From assembly GCF_002114285.1 (NCBI RefSeq), contig NZ_NEDJ01000001.1, positions 89,529 to 153,528 of the forward strand: 64,000 nucleotides of DNA. Reading direction: 5' to 3'. This DNA is from Halorubrum ezzemoulense DSM 17463. GTDB lineage: Archaea; Halobacteriota; Halobacteria; Halobacteriales; Haloferacaceae. Numbering within the stretch: the first letter of the stretch is position 1; each line of letters begins with the position of its first letter. Below, piece by piece: positions 25,640 through 34,095 of the stretch. Made by a program: the position numbers and the translations under genes. Under the pieces are notes generated by a model that worked only from the letters and a program-made list of their open reading frames with translations, did not search any database and was not told the origin of the DNA.

Positions 25640-25910
25640 TAATAATATGAATCGCGGTGGCGGGTGCCTGCGAGCGGCCCTTGGCCGCGAGGAGCACGCG
25701 CGAGGGGGTCGGGCGCGACGAGGGCGACCGGCGGGAGCCCGAAGACGCGCCCGACGAGGCTGGGGAGGTGTGAGGTGCGGTGGCGGGCGGGACTCGAAGG
25801 GGCAGTCGGGAGGCGGCCGCAGGCGACGCGAGCACCGCAGGAACGAACGGAGTGAGTGACGAGGAGCGCGGCGAGCGTGCGGCCGCCTCCCGACTGGGGC
25901 TTCGGGATGT
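25640..25910 (+). ncRNA. Candidate structured non-coding RNA or mobile-type repeat element
   Basis: A TATA-like taataatat at 25640-25648 is followed by three hairpin-forming inverted repeats in order: a small one near 25674-25690 (gcggcc ctt ggccgc), a 9-bp pair tcgggcgcg (25709-25717) with cgcgcccga (25746-25754), and the largest, 19-bp perfect, cagtcgggaggcggccgca (25803-25821) with its reverse complement at 25878-25896, extended outward by a further 5 bp (cgaag, 25795-25799/ctTCG side 25900-25904) around a symmetric 3-base internal loop. No long ORF explains it. Whether it is an RNA gene or a DNA repeat cannot be told from one copy. Confidence 0.45.
25803..25896. repeat. Long inverted repeat, 19-bp perfect arms
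   Basis: Arms 25803-25821 and 25878-25896 are exact reverse complements, separated by 56 bases containing gaacgaacggagtgagtgac. Each arm is extended by a matching cgaag/cttcg after a 3-base ggg:ggg mismatch. Confidence 0.85.
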
Positions 25911-26075
25911 TCGTGCCGATCGACCGGTCATAAGAACTCACGTACTGCCGAGCGCCTGGGGCTTCGAAACCACTGGTGCCGGCTTCGACTCGGGCACGAC
26001 CGGGGACGAGCCGACGGATTACAGCGCGTCGGGACGACCCGCAAACCCCTAAGTCGCGCGGCCCGAACCCGACGT

Positions 26076-27644
26076 ATGGTCGAGGCTCCACAGACCGCCG
26101 AAGGGTGGTTCTCGCTGCACGACTTCCGATCGATCGACTGGGACGCCTGGCGCGAGGCACCCGAGTCTGAGCGGCAGCGAGCGATCGAGGAGGGCGAGGC
26201 CTTCCTGAAACACCGCGAGCTGGTCGCCGACGCCGAGGACGGCGAGTCGGCGCTGTTCTCGGTGCTGGGACACAAGGCGGACCTCCTCTTCCTCCACTTC
26301 CGGCCGTCGCTCGACGACCTCTCCGCGATCGAGCGCCGCTTCGAGGACACCGCGCTCGCGAAGTTCACCGAGCGCGAGACCTCCTACGTCTCCGTCACAG
26401 AGGTGTCTGGTTACGTCTCGGACGACTACTTCGAGGAGGGCGCCGACGCCGTCGACGAGGGGCTCAAGCGGTACATCGAGGGGAAGCTGAAGCCCGACAT
26501 CCCCGACGAGGAGTACGTCAGCTTCTATCCGATGAGCAAGCGCCGCGGCGAGGAACACAACTGGTACGACCTCGACTTCGAGGAGCGCGCCGAGCTGATG
26601 GCGGGCCACGGCGAGGTCGGCAAGGAGTACGCGGGCAAGATCAAGCAGGTGATCGCCTCCTCGGTCGGCTTCGACGACCACGAGTGGGGCGTCACGCTGT
26701 TCGGCGCGGACCCGACCGACATCAAGGACATCGTCTACGAGATGCGGTTCGACCCGGCCTCCTCCCGCTACGGCGAGTTCGGCGACTTCTACGTCGGCCG
26801 GCGGTTCCCGCCGCGCGACCTCGACGCCTTCCTCGGCGGCGAGACGGTCCCGACCGGGCGCGTCCCCGAGCAGGACAGCGCCGGCCACCCGCACGGCGAG
26901 GGCGGTCACGGCGACGACGCGCACGGCCACGGTCAGGGCCACGACCATTCGGGTGCGGGCGGCGGCTCCGCGCACGGCGACCATCCCCACGGCGAGGGGG
27001 AGGCCGGCGGCGAGGGCGACCATCCCCACGGCGAGGACGAGGGCGACGGCGGGGCCTCGGACGAGGATATCCGCGGCGAGCTCGCCGACCTCGACATCTA
27101 CGCCGGGAAGCCGCACGGCGAGGACGTGTACGCCACCGTGCTGTACAGCGAGGCCGACGTGGACGAGCTGTTCGACGAGGTCGAGGGGCTCCGCGGCAAC
27201 TTCGACCACTACGGCACCCACGTCAAGACCGCGGTGTACGAGGGGCGCCACACCGACCGCGCCGCCGTCGTCCCGATCTGGGACACCGCGTCGGCGGCGG
27301 AGACCGCGGCGGGGTTCCTCTCGGAGCTGCCCGACATCGTCGCCCGCGCCGGCGAGGAGTCCGGCTTCGGCACGATGGGGATGTTCTACACCGTCAAGCC
27401 CGACTACCAGACGGAGTTCGTCGACACCTTCGACGACGTGGGCGACCTGCTCGCCGAGATGGACGGCCACGTCGAGACCGACCTGATGGTGAACACCGAA
27501 GACGAGAACGACATGTTCATCGCCAGCCAGTGGAACGCGAAGGAGGACGCGATGGGCTTCTTCCGCTCCGACGAGTTCTCCGAGACCGTCCAGTGGGGCC
27601 GCGACGTGCTCGCCGACCGCCCGCGCCACGTCTTCCTGGCGTAG
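26076..27644 (+). CDS. pitA: PitA: chlorite-dismutase/HemQ-like domain fused to antibiotic-biosynthesis-monooxygenase-like domain
   Basis: 522 residues. N-terminal part (about 1-265) is a heme-binding Cld/HemQ domain: EEHNWYDLDFEERAELMAGHGEVGK and GVTLFGADPTDIKDIVYEMRFDPAS are strongly HemQ-like, and the NWY Tyr matches the Tyr used in coproheme decarboxylation. A His/Gly/Asp/Glu linker (about 265-325) repeats HPHGE, HDHS and HGHG, a likely metal-chelating stretch. The C-terminal ABM-like domain (about 335-522) completes the protein. This is the known haloarchaeal PitA organisation. A coproheme-decarboxylase role in heme synthesis is plausible by family. The 564-base element precedes it. Confidence 0.92.
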   Translation: MVEAPQTAEGWFSLHDFRSIDWDAWREAPESERQRAIEEGEAFLKHRELVADAEDGESALFSVLGHKADLLFLHFRPSLDDLSAIERRFEDTALAKFTERETSYVSVTEVSGYVSDDYFEEGADAVDEGLKRYIEGKLKPDIPDEEYVSFYPMSKRRGEEHNWYDLDFEERAELMAGHGEVGKEYAGKIKQVIASSVGFDDHEWGVTLFGADPTDIKDIVYEMRFDPASSRYGEFGDFYVGRRFPPRDLDAFLGGETVPTGRVPEQDSAGHPHGEGGHGDDAHGHGQGHDHSGAGGGSAHGDHPHGEGEAGGEGDHPHGEDEGDGGASDEDIRGELADLDIYAGKPHGEDVYATVLYSEADVDELFDEVEGLRGNFDHYGTHVKTAVYEGRHTDRAAVVPIWDTASAAETAAGFLSELPDIVARAGEESGFGTMGMFYTVKPDYQTEFVDTFDDVGDLLAEMDGHVETDLMVNTEDENDMFIASQWNAKEDAMGFFRSDEFSETVQWGRDVLADRPRHVFLA

Positions 27645-27764
27645 CGGCGCCCGACTGGCGAGGATTTCATACATAGTCGGCGGCGAACCGTCGGCGTGTC
27701 CGCCGACCGCGTGCGCTTCCGCCGACCGCCGGGTTTTAGGTGTCGTTGCGGCGAACGGGTGGCC

Positions 27765-28229
27765 ATGTTCGACACCATCGTGGTCGCGACCGACGGCTCC
27801 GACAGCGTTCAACGGGCCGTCTCGGTCGCGGTCGACGTGGCGGCGCGGTTCGACGCCGAGGTCCACGCGGTGTACGTCGTCGACGCCGGCGAGGTGGAGT
27901 CGTCGCCCGACACGGTCCGGGAGGACCTCCGCGACGCGCTCGACGATCAGGGGAGCGACGCGCTCGACCGCGTCGCGGACGCGGCCCACGACCGCGACGG
28001 CGACCTCGACGTGACCATCGAGGTCCGCGAGGGCCGTCCGGCCTCGGAGATCGACGCGTACGCTCGGTCTGCCGACGCGGACCTCGTCGCGATGGGCACC
28101 CGCGGCCGCCACGGCGAGAACCGCTTTCTCATCGGCTCCGTCGCCGAGCGCGTCGTCCGGACCTGCCCGGTCCCGGTGCTGACGGTCCGACAGCTGACCG
28201 ACGAGGACCCTCGGCGGACGACGATCTGA
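27765..28229 (+). CDS. Universal stress protein (UspA)
   Basis: 154 residues from ATG 27765, ggttttagg lying 25-33 bases upstream. Starts FDTIVVATDGSDSV, and near the end has the ATP-binding signature MGTRGRHGENRFLIGSVAERVVRTCPVPVLTVR (G-x2-G-x9-G-S). It is therefore the ATP-binding subtype. Cytosolic; linked to stress response by family only. One of three USP genes in this window. Confidence 0.92.
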   Translation: MFDTIVVATDGSDSVQRAVSVAVDVAARFDAEVHAVYVVDAGEVESSPDTVREDLRDALDDQGSDALDRVADAAHDRDGDLDVTIEVREGRPASEIDAYARSADADLVAMGTRGRHGENRFLIGSVAERVVRTCPVPVLTVRQLTDEDPRRTTI

Positions 28230-28304
28230 GCGTCGCGAAGGCGACGCGATCGCCGCTCGCCGCGAGAGCGGCGGAGTTTTCCGGCTGCCGCCCGCCTCGA
28301 CGGT

Positions 28305-29546
28305 ATGGACGACGACCTCATCGAGACGGGGGATGCCCCCCGGTCGCGGTACACGAAGCTGCCGGGGAAGGGCTTCTTTTACCCGGACTCGCTGGACGAC
28401 GAACGCGCGGAGCGGCGGGCGAGGGAGGCGATCGAGGGCAGCGAGGCGGTCGTGATCGCCGACGGCGACGCCGACGGTCTCGCCTGCGCCGCGATGATCC
28501 GCGAGGCGTACGACGCCGCCCTCGACGTCGGACCCTTCGAGGACGCCGTCGCGGCCCGGCTCGAAGGCGAGAGCGGGAGCGACGAGCCGGACGACGAGGG
28601 GGAGGGCGACGACGACCCCCTCGGCGACGCCCACGCCGAGTCCCCGGTCGGGCTGGTCTCGGCGGGGCCGTACTCGATCGACACCGCGCTCGAACGCGTC
28701 GAAAAGTACGCCGACGACGGGATCGACCTGTTCGTCTGTGACCTCTGCCCCGACGACTACGAGTGGATCGCGGAGCCGTTAACGGAGCTGGCTGACTCGA
28801 CCGACGCGATCCGGTGGTTCGACCACCACCAGTGGGACGACGAGACCGCCGACGCGGTCCGCGAGGCCGGCGTCGACCTCGTCGTCGGCGAGTCGGACGA
28901 GGAGTGTACCGCCGACGTGACGCTCCGGTCGCTCGACTACGCCTTCGACGACCGCTGGGCCGAGCTCGCCGAGGTCACGCGCGACCACGACCTCTGGCTC
29001 AAGGAGGACCCTCGCTCCGACGACCTCGCCGACTACTCCTACTGGGCCGGCGCCGAGGAGTACGCGGCCGTCGTCGGCGCGTACGGCGTCGACCTCCCGG
29101 AGACGGTGCGGTCGTTCGTCGCGGAGCGCCGGGTCGAGAAGGAGGCGCGCATCGACCTCGCGGTCGACCGCGCGGTCACGCATGAGGTCGGCGACTGGCG
29201 CGTCGCGGTCACCTACGGCCGCTGCTCGCAGAACGAGGTCGCGGAGCGCCTCCGCGAGGCGGGGGCCGACGCCGCCGTGATCGTCAAGCCCGCCGGCTCC
29301 GCCTCGATCCGGGGGTCGGACGACTTCCGGCACGCCCACGAGGTCGCCGGCCGAGTGAACGGCGGCGGGCACCCGCAGGCGGCGGGCTGTAAGCCCGACA
29401 TCTACGACGACATGCTGGACTACGCCCACCACTGGAGCACCGAGGGACAGGCGTGTAAGCGCGTCATCCTCGCGGCGTTCGAGGCCGTCGCCGAGGAAGT
29501 CGAGGCCGAGGCGAGCGGCGCCGACGAGGCCGCGGCGGCCGAGTAG
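28305..29546 (+). CDS. DHH-family phosphoesterase (RecJ-like, DHHA1)
   Basis: 413 residues. DHH-domain motifs: DGDADG at residues 53-58 (VVIADGDADGLACAA), LFVCDLCPDDYEW, and WFDHHQW. The C-terminal DHHA1 domain has VNGGGHPQAAGCKPDI with the RNA/DNA-binding glycine run. A 25-residue acidic insertion lies between the two halves (GESGSDEPDDEGEGDDDPLG). Likely a Mn2+-dependent exonuclease or oligonucleotide/cyclic-nucleotide phosphodiesterase; haloarchaeal RecJ-like proteins participate in DNA replication or repair. It lies 4 bases from the following PfkB gene, so co-transcribed, but a functional link is not apparent. Confidence 0.88.
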   Translation: MDDDLIETGDAPRSRYTKLPGKGFFYPDSLDDERAERRAREAIEGSEAVVIADGDADGLACAAMIREAYDAALDVGPFEDAVAARLEGESGSDEPDDEGEGDDDPLGDAHAESPVGLVSAGPYSIDTALERVEKYADDGIDLFVCDLCPDDYEWIAEPLTELADSTDAIRWFDHHQWDDETADAVREAGVDLVVGESDEECTADVTLRSLDYAFDDRWAELAEVTRDHDLWLKEDPRSDDLADYSYWAGAEEYAAVVGAYGVDLPETVRSFVAERRVEKEARIDLAVDRAVTHEVGDWRVAVTYGRCSQNEVAERLREAGADAAVIVKPAGSASIRGSDDFRHAHEVAGRVNGGGHPQAAGCKPDIYDDMLDYAHHWSTEGQACKRVILAAFEAVAEEVEAEASGADEAAAAE

Positions 29547-29550
29547 GACA

Positions 29551-30573
29551 ATGGCCGGCATCTTCGTCGCCGGAGAGACGCTCGTCGACTTCGTGCCCGA
29601 CTCCGGGGAGACGCTGCGGGAGGTCGACAGCTACGCCCACCGGCCCGGCGGCGCGCCCGCCAACGTCGCGGTCGGGCTCGCGCGGCTCGGCTCGCCGCCG
29701 GCGTTCTGGACGCGCCTCGGCGACGACGCGTTCGGCGACTTCCTCGCCGAGACGCTCGCCGCGGCGGAGATTCCGGAGACGCACGTCGAGCGCGTCGAGG
29801 GGAAGACGACGCTCGCCGTGGTGTCGCCGCCCGGCGAAGGCGGGCCGCGGTTCTCCTTCTACGGCGACCGCGACGCGACGTTCGGGTTCGACCCGGACGC
29901 AGTCCCGACCGAGGCGCTGACGGGCGACGACGGCGCGGCGTCGCCGGGGGGCGCGAGCGCGCCGCCGTGGGTCCACCTCGGCGGCGTGGCGCTGACGCAC
30001 TTGCGGGGGCGGGCGGCCACCCGCGAGCTCCGCTCGGCGGCGACCGCCGCCGGGTGTCCCGTCTCGTTCGACGTGAACTACCGCTCCGACCTGGTGCCGC
30101 CGGAGACGGCGGAGGCGGCGTCGACCGCGGTCCGCGAGACGGTCGCCGAGAGCGGCGTCGTGCTGTGTAGCGACGAGGACGCCGCCGCGGCCGGGCTGTC
30201 GACGAGCGAGGGCGGGGAACTGGCCCGCGACCTGCTCGCGCTCGGCCCCCACACCGTCGTCGTCACGCTCGGCCGCGACGGCGCGCTCGCGGTCAGTACC
30301 GACGACGCGCCATGGGGGGCCACGACGGTCCGGCACGACGGGTTCCCGGCGGAGGCGGTCGACGCGACCGGCGCCGGCGACGCGTTCACCGCGGGCCTGC
30401 TCTCGCGGCTCGCGGGGAGTGCCGAGTCTGAGTCCGGAGCCGACGCGGAGGCGCTCCGCGGGGCGGTCGCGTTCGGCAACGCGACCGCCGCGCTCTCGGT
30501 CCGGTCGGTCGGCGGGATGGGGTCGATCCCGTCGCGCGAGGAGGTGGAAGCGCTCCTCGCGGAACGGGAGTGA
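29551..30573 (+). CDS. PfkB-family carbohydrate kinase
   Basis: 340 residues. N-terminal FVAGETLVDFVP and the di-glycine ribose/fructose-type signature RPGGAPANVAVGLARLG. The C-terminal signature DATGAGDAFTAGLLSRL contains the catalytic Asp and anion hole. The ordering and FYGDRDATFGFD stretch fit fructokinase or 2-keto-3-deoxy-gluconate kinase; the substrate cannot be told apart by eye. Starts 4 bases after the DHH gene stop. Confidence 0.9.
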   Translation: MAGIFVAGETLVDFVPDSGETLREVDSYAHRPGGAPANVAVGLARLGSPPAFWTRLGDDAFGDFLAETLAAAEIPETHVERVEGKTTLAVVSPPGEGGPRFSFYGDRDATFGFDPDAVPTEALTGDDGAASPGGASAPPWVHLGGVALTHLRGRAATRELRSAATAAGCPVSFDVNYRSDLVPPETAEAASTAVRETVAESGVVLCSDEDAAAAGLSTSEGGELARDLLALGPHTVVVTLGRDGALAVSTDDAPWGATTVRHDGFPAEAVDATGAGDAFTAGLLSRLAGSAESESGADAEALRGAVAFGNATAALSVRSVGGMGSIPSREEVEALLAERE

Positions 30574-30633
30574 GAGGGAGAACGGCGGCGTCGAAGGGAA
30601 ACGGAGGGGGAGCGCCGGAGAGCGCGGCGCTGC

Positions 30634-31536
30634 CTACGAGGCGGACGGCGACATCTCGATGTTGAGGCTCTTCTGGACGAGCTGGGTGAACGCCATCGAG
30701 CAGAGGAAGTACCAGAGGATCCACATTTGGATCGGGCCGACGATCCCCGTGTCCCAGGTGACGGTGCCCGCGAGCGGGACGACGAGCTCCTGGGCGGCGA
30801 CGGCCGGGTACGCGGCCTCAGACCCGCGGTAGCCGATCACCCAGAACATCCAGAGGAACGCCGGAATGGTGAGGAACATGATCCACACCATCGGGCGGAA
30901 CTGCTCTTTGAACATGCCGAGCTGGTCGCCCATCGCCTCCATCTGTTCTTCTTGGATCTCGTCGAGCGCCTCGTCGTCGTCGCGCTTCTCGGCCTCCTTC
31001 CGGCGCTCCTGGATGTCCTTCATCCGCTCCTGATACGCGCCCATCTTCTCCATGTCCATGAGCCCGGCGCGCAGCAGCGTCGAGTACATCCCCGTGCCGA
31101 GCGCGATGACCATGATGACGACGTAGAAGGGGACGACGTTCAGAAGGGGGCCGAGGACGACGTCGATGCCGCCGGCGATCGCGTTCCGGACCGGCGAGAC
31201 CGCGTAGCCGACGAACGCGCCGAGCGTCGCCAGCCCGGCCAGCTTATCCCACTTCGACCAGGAGGTCGTCTCCGGCGTCTCAACGTCGCCGCCGCCCGAG
31301 TCGTCCTCCATCCCGGCCTCGATGTCGTCGCGGTCGGCAAGCGCGAAGCCCTCCTCGCCGTCGACGAGGATCTCCTTCTCGATGAGCCGGCCCCACTGTC
31401 CGCTGGTGATCTGGTCGCGGACGTCGACCCAACGCACCTCGCCGCCGCTAGCGTTGTCGAGGACGGTTTCGATGGCGTCCCGCATCTCGCCGTCCTCGCG
31501 GACCAGCGAGCGGACTCGCCGTTCGACTTTGCTCAT
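30634..31536 (-). CDS. DUF106 membrane protein (EMC3/YidC/Oxa1-like)
   Basis: 300 residues: a 90-residue cytosolic N-terminus, three to four transmembrane segments (around 100-117, 137-157, 221-240, 270-290) and a charged coiled-coil between them (LDMEKMGAYQERMKDIQERRKEAEKRDDDEALDEIQEEQMEAMGDQ). That layout, with a cytosolic helical hairpin after the first conserved helix, is the archaeal DUF106 form of the Oxa1 superfamily that inserts membrane proteins. Function inferred. Single gene; convergent with the PfkB gene. Confidence 0.85.
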   Translation of the reverse strand: MSKVERRVRSLVREDGEMRDAIETVLDNASGGEVRWVDVRDQITSGQWGRLIEKEILVDGEEGFALADRDDIEAGMEDDSGGGDVETPETTSWSKWDKLAGLATLGAFVGYAVSPVRNAIAGGIDVVLGPLLNVVPFYVVIMVIALGTGMYSTLLRAGLMDMEKMGAYQERMKDIQERRKEAEKRDDDEALDEIQEEQMEAMGDQLGMFKEQFRPMVWIMFLTIPAFLWMFWVIGYRGSEAAYPAVAAQELVVPLAGTVTWDTGIVGPIQMWILWYFLCSMAFTQLVQKSLNIEMSPSAS

Positions 31537-31616
31537 TAGCGGCCGGTTAGCGGTCGACGGTTAAGAACCTTGTAGGATCGTCGCTCGGTCGGCCCCCGGC
31601 GCCGGTCGGACTGGCA

Positions 31617-31662
31617 CCCGGCCACGCGGCGGATTGGCTCCCGGCCACGCGGCGGATTAGCT
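31617..31662. repeat. 23-bp tandem duplication overlapping the adk stop codon
   Basis: cccggccacgcggcggattg at 31617-31636 plus gct to 31639 is repeated at 31640-31662 with one mismatch (g to a at the 20th base). The second copy contains the adk stop codon TAA (31657-31659 on the minus strand). Confidence 0.85.
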
Positions 31663-32280
31663 CTCGACGACATCGCGGATCCGAGCGAAGACCTCGTCCG
31701 GGGTCGCCTCGCCGTCGACCTCGACGAGGACGCCCTCGTCGCGGAAGTGGTCGATCACGGGCTCGGTGTTGTCGTAGAACACGTCGAGCCGCTCGCGGGC
31801 GGTCTCTTCGGTGTCGTCCTCGCGCTGGATCAGCTCGCCGCCGCACTCGTCGCAGACGCCCGGCTCCTCGGGCGGCTGGAAGTCGACGTGGTAGTTCGCG
31901 CCGCAGTCGTCGCAGACGCGGCGCCCGGTGAGCCGGTCGACGAGCACTTCCTCGTCGACGTCGAGGAGGATGACGGCGTCGAGGTCGGTGATCTCCGAGA
32001 GGTACTCCGCCTGATCGAGGTTGCGCGGGTAGCCGTCGAGGACGAACCCGTCGGCGTCGCCGATCGCGGCCTCGACGATCTCGTTGACGACCGGGTCCGG
32101 CACCAGCTCGCCCGCCTCCATGAACGAGCGCGGCGTGCCGTACTCCGTCTCCATGTCCTTGTTCGCGCGGAGCGCGTCACCGGTCGTGACGTGCTCGACG
32201 CCGTACGCGTCGGCCAGCTTCGCGCTCTGTGTCCCTTTCCCGGCACCCGGCGCCCCCAGCAGCAGAATTCGGTGACTCAT
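31657..32280 (-). CDS. adk: Adenylate kinase
   Basis: 207 residues. P-loop GAPGAGKGT at residues 8-16, NMP-bind [23 protein letters not shown], and a LID domain containing four zinc Cys ([12 protein letters not shown] then CDECGG), as in the long bacterial-type Adk. Converts AMP + ATP to 2 ADP. Start ATG 32280 follows directly the expected MSHRILLLG. Last codons overlap a 23-bp tandem repeat, leaving only the C-terminus ...IRDVVES intact. Standalone gene. Confidence 0.96.
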   Translation of the reverse strand: MSHRILLLGAPGAGKGTQSAKLADAYGVEHVTTGDALRANKDMETEYGTPRSFMEAGELVPDPVVNEIVEAAIGDADGFVLDGYPRNLDQAEYLSEITDLDAVILLDVDEEVLVDRLTGRRVCDDCGANYHVDFQPPEEPGVCDECGGELIQREDDTEETARERLDVFYDNTEPVIDHFRDEGVLVEVDGEATPDEVFARIRDVVES

Positions 32281-32330
32281 ATCGGAGCGGTCGCGGGCCG
32301 CCCCTAAAGGCTTGAAGATTCCGGCCAACC

Positions 32331-32927
32331 CTACTCGTCGGCGTCGGACTCGTCGGGGGTCGCGGACGCGTCTCCCTCCGCGGCCGTCTCCCCGTCGGCG
32401 CGCAGCCGCAGCCCCATCTCCAGCTCGAAGCTCTCGGCGTCGGAGGTCTCGAAGCCGATCTTCTTGTACAAGGAGACGGCGGCGCGGTTCCACCGCTCCA
32501 CCGTGAGCCACACCTTCTCGACGCCGTTCGCCTGCCCGTGGCCGAGCAGTCCGCGGATGAGGTGGGTGCCGATCCCGGCACGCTGGTACTCCTGATGGAC
32601 GAAGATCGCCAGCTCGTAGGCGTCGCCGTCGGGGACGAGCGTCGCGTGGCCGGCGGCCGCGTCGTCGCACCAGGCGATCACGTTGTAGCAGTCGTCGGCG
32701 AGGATAGCGTCGAGCCACTCGCGGATGCGCTCCTCGCCGCCGGGCGGGATCCCCTGCGCGCGGTCCGCCGGGTCGAAGGCGTCGTACATCTCGACGAGCG
32801 ACTCCCTGGCCGCCGGGTCGCCCTCGTACGGCCGGACCTCGATCCGGCGGTCCTCGCGGTCGGTGAACGCGGTCGGCGGCGGCGGGAACTCGTCCGCCAC
32901 CGCGTCCGGGTAGCCTCGGTCGCTCAT
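32331..32927 (-). CDS. GNAT-family N-acetyltransferase
   Basis: 198 residues. GNAT motif A is present in [26 protein letters not shown] (acetyl-CoA binding Q/RxxGxG/A), followed by [21 protein letters not shown] motif B. A polar N-terminal tail ([20 protein letters not shown]) precedes it, and the last 30 residues are an acidic tail. Substrate unknown. Its ATG overlaps the stop of the upstream USP gene as ATGA, so both are translated from one message. Confidence 0.9.
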   Translation of the reverse strand: MSDRGYPDAVADEFPPPPTAFTDREDRRIEVRPYEGDPAARESLVEMYDAFDPADRAQGIPPGGEERIREWLDAILADDCYNVIAWCDDAAAGHATLVPDGDAYELAIFVHQEYQRAGIGTHLIRGLLGHGQANGVEKVWLTVERWNRAAVSLYKKIGFETSDAESFELEMGLRLRADGETAAEGDASATPDESDADE

Positions 32928-33292
32928 CTGACCAGCGTGACCGATGTCTTGGCGTTCAACAGGACGAACTCCGCGATCGACCCGATCGTGATCTTCCCCA
33001 TCGGACTCGTGTGTCCGCCGCCCAAGACGATCTCCTCGAACCCCTCCGTCTCGGCGATGTCCACCAGCCGACTCCCGGGGTCGCCCTCGACGCGCCGCAC
33101 CTCCGCGTCGATCGCCGCCTCCTCGACCGCCGCCTCGGCGCGCTCGACGACCTCGTCGGGGGACACTGAGGAGTCCTCGTTGTCCACCACCGCGATCGTC
33201 AGGTCGTCGCTCGCGACCGCCGCGCGCTCGACCGTCCGGTCGAGCGCGCGGAACGAGTCGTCGCTGCCGCCGATCCCGCAGAGCACCTTCAT
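32924..33292 (-). CDS. Universal stress protein family protein
   Basis: 122 residues from ATG 33292 ([20 protein letters not shown]). A more upstream start would add ten residues without homology-like sequence. Ends [35 protein letters not shown], an ATP-binding-type loop. Starts with IGGSDDS rather than the common D/NGS loop. Translated together with the GNAT gene (ATGA overlap). Confidence 0.88.
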   Translation of the reverse strand: MKVLCGIGGSDDSFRALDRTVERAAVASDDLTIAVVDNEDSSVSPDEVVERAEAAVEEAAIDAEVRRVEGDPGSRLVDIAETEGFEEIVLGGGHTSPMGKITIGSIAEFVLLNAKTSVTLVR

Positions 33293-33382
33293 GCCCAACC
33301 CCTCCACGCGACGGTACAAAAGTGGATCTCCGAGCGGACCGCCACCGACAAGGCTTTTGTTCGCCCGCGGAGTGTCGCACGT

Positions 33383-34093
33383 ATGAGCGATCCCTCCGGC
33401 TCGACGGCCGACTCGGCCGACGGGACCGGCGACGCCGCCACGGACCGGTCACCCTCCGACGACGACGGCGACCCCGATCCGCACGCCGGCGACGAACCGG
33501 ACGCGGAGACGACCGCCGGGGCGTCGGGGGCGTCCGGAGACGAGGCGGACGCGACCGACGACGTGCCGCGGGATGTCCGCAAGTACGAGCGGTTCAAGAA
33601 GATGGACGGCGCGCGCTACGAGCGCGTCAACGAGTTCCTCCGCGACCGGACGTACATCACCGCCCGCGAGTGGGCGATCGCCCGGCTCTGCGCCGACTTC
33701 CGGACGGAGACCGGCGTCGAGATGACGAAGATCGGCGAGAACCTCCCGGAGCTCATCCCCTTCATGACCGACACGTACACGCCGCAGGCGGTGAACCAGG
33801 CGCGCTACTCTTTCGAGGAGAAGGTGACGAAGGCGGGGGCGACGTTTCTCTACGGCGCGATGTCCGGGTTCTTCACCGCCGAGGACTTAGACGAGATGAT
33901 GTACGAGGTGACCGAGGTCGCGAAGTTCCTCCTGGAGGTCGAGGGCGTTGACCTCGCCGTCGCCGACGAGTTGGAGGCCGAAGACAGGATCAGCGAGGTG
34001 ATGCGCGAGGTGCGAGCCTCCTCGGCCGACCTCCGGGGCGAGGAGGTGCGCTGCCCCGAGTGCGGCCACGTCCACGAGCCGGCAGAAGAGTGA
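33383..34093 (+). CDS. DUF5806-type haloarchaeal protein with C-terminal zinc-ribbon-like motif
   Basis: 236 residues. The first ~60 are low-complexity, Asp/Ala/Thr-rich (likely disordered). The core (KYERFKKMDGARYERVNEFL onward, to VMREVRASSADL) is all-helical and matches the haloarchaeal DUF5806 family as I remember it. The tail ends RCPECGHVHEP, a CxxC...H zinc-binding pattern. Unknown function. The downstream histidine kinase ATG lies only 2 bases after its stop, indicating one transcript. Confidence 0.75.
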   Translation: MSDPSGSTADSADGTGDAATDRSPSDDDGDPDPHAGDEPDAETTAGASGASGDEADATDDVPRDVRKYERFKKMDGARYERVNEFLRDRTYITAREWAIARLCADFRTETGVEMTKIGENLPELIPFMTDTYTPQAVNQARYSFEEKVTKAGATFLYGAMSGFFTAEDLDEMMYEVTEVAKFLLEVEGVDLAVADELEAEDRISEVMREVRASSADLRGEEVRCPECGHVHEPAEE

Positions 34094-34095
34094 CC

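Larger units (their letters stand above)
25512..26075. other. 564-base gene-free region with structured repeat-like element
   Basis: No credible CDS: the longest open frame here is only 90 codons (25780..26052) with no sensible start or protein-like composition. It carries the PadR promoter side (25512-25545), an AT-rich box at 25640-25648 (taataatat), several inverted repeats (see next entries) and duplicated segments such as ctggggcttcg at 25894-25904 and 25956-25966. The pattern 'gggactcgaaggggcagtcg' with a 'gaacgaacggagtgagtgac' centre is one I recall recurring in Halorubrum genomes, often mis-called as small ORFs. Confidence 0.7.

Noticed and set aside
25780..26052. A 90-codon ORF inside the 25.5-26.1 kb gap
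   Set aside because: It reads across the inverted repeats and has no protein-like composition; it is better explained by the structured element.
26049..28634. An 861-codon minus-strand frame opposite pitA, USP and DHH genes
   Set aside because: Val/Arg/Asp-rich antisense of well-defined plus-strand genes.
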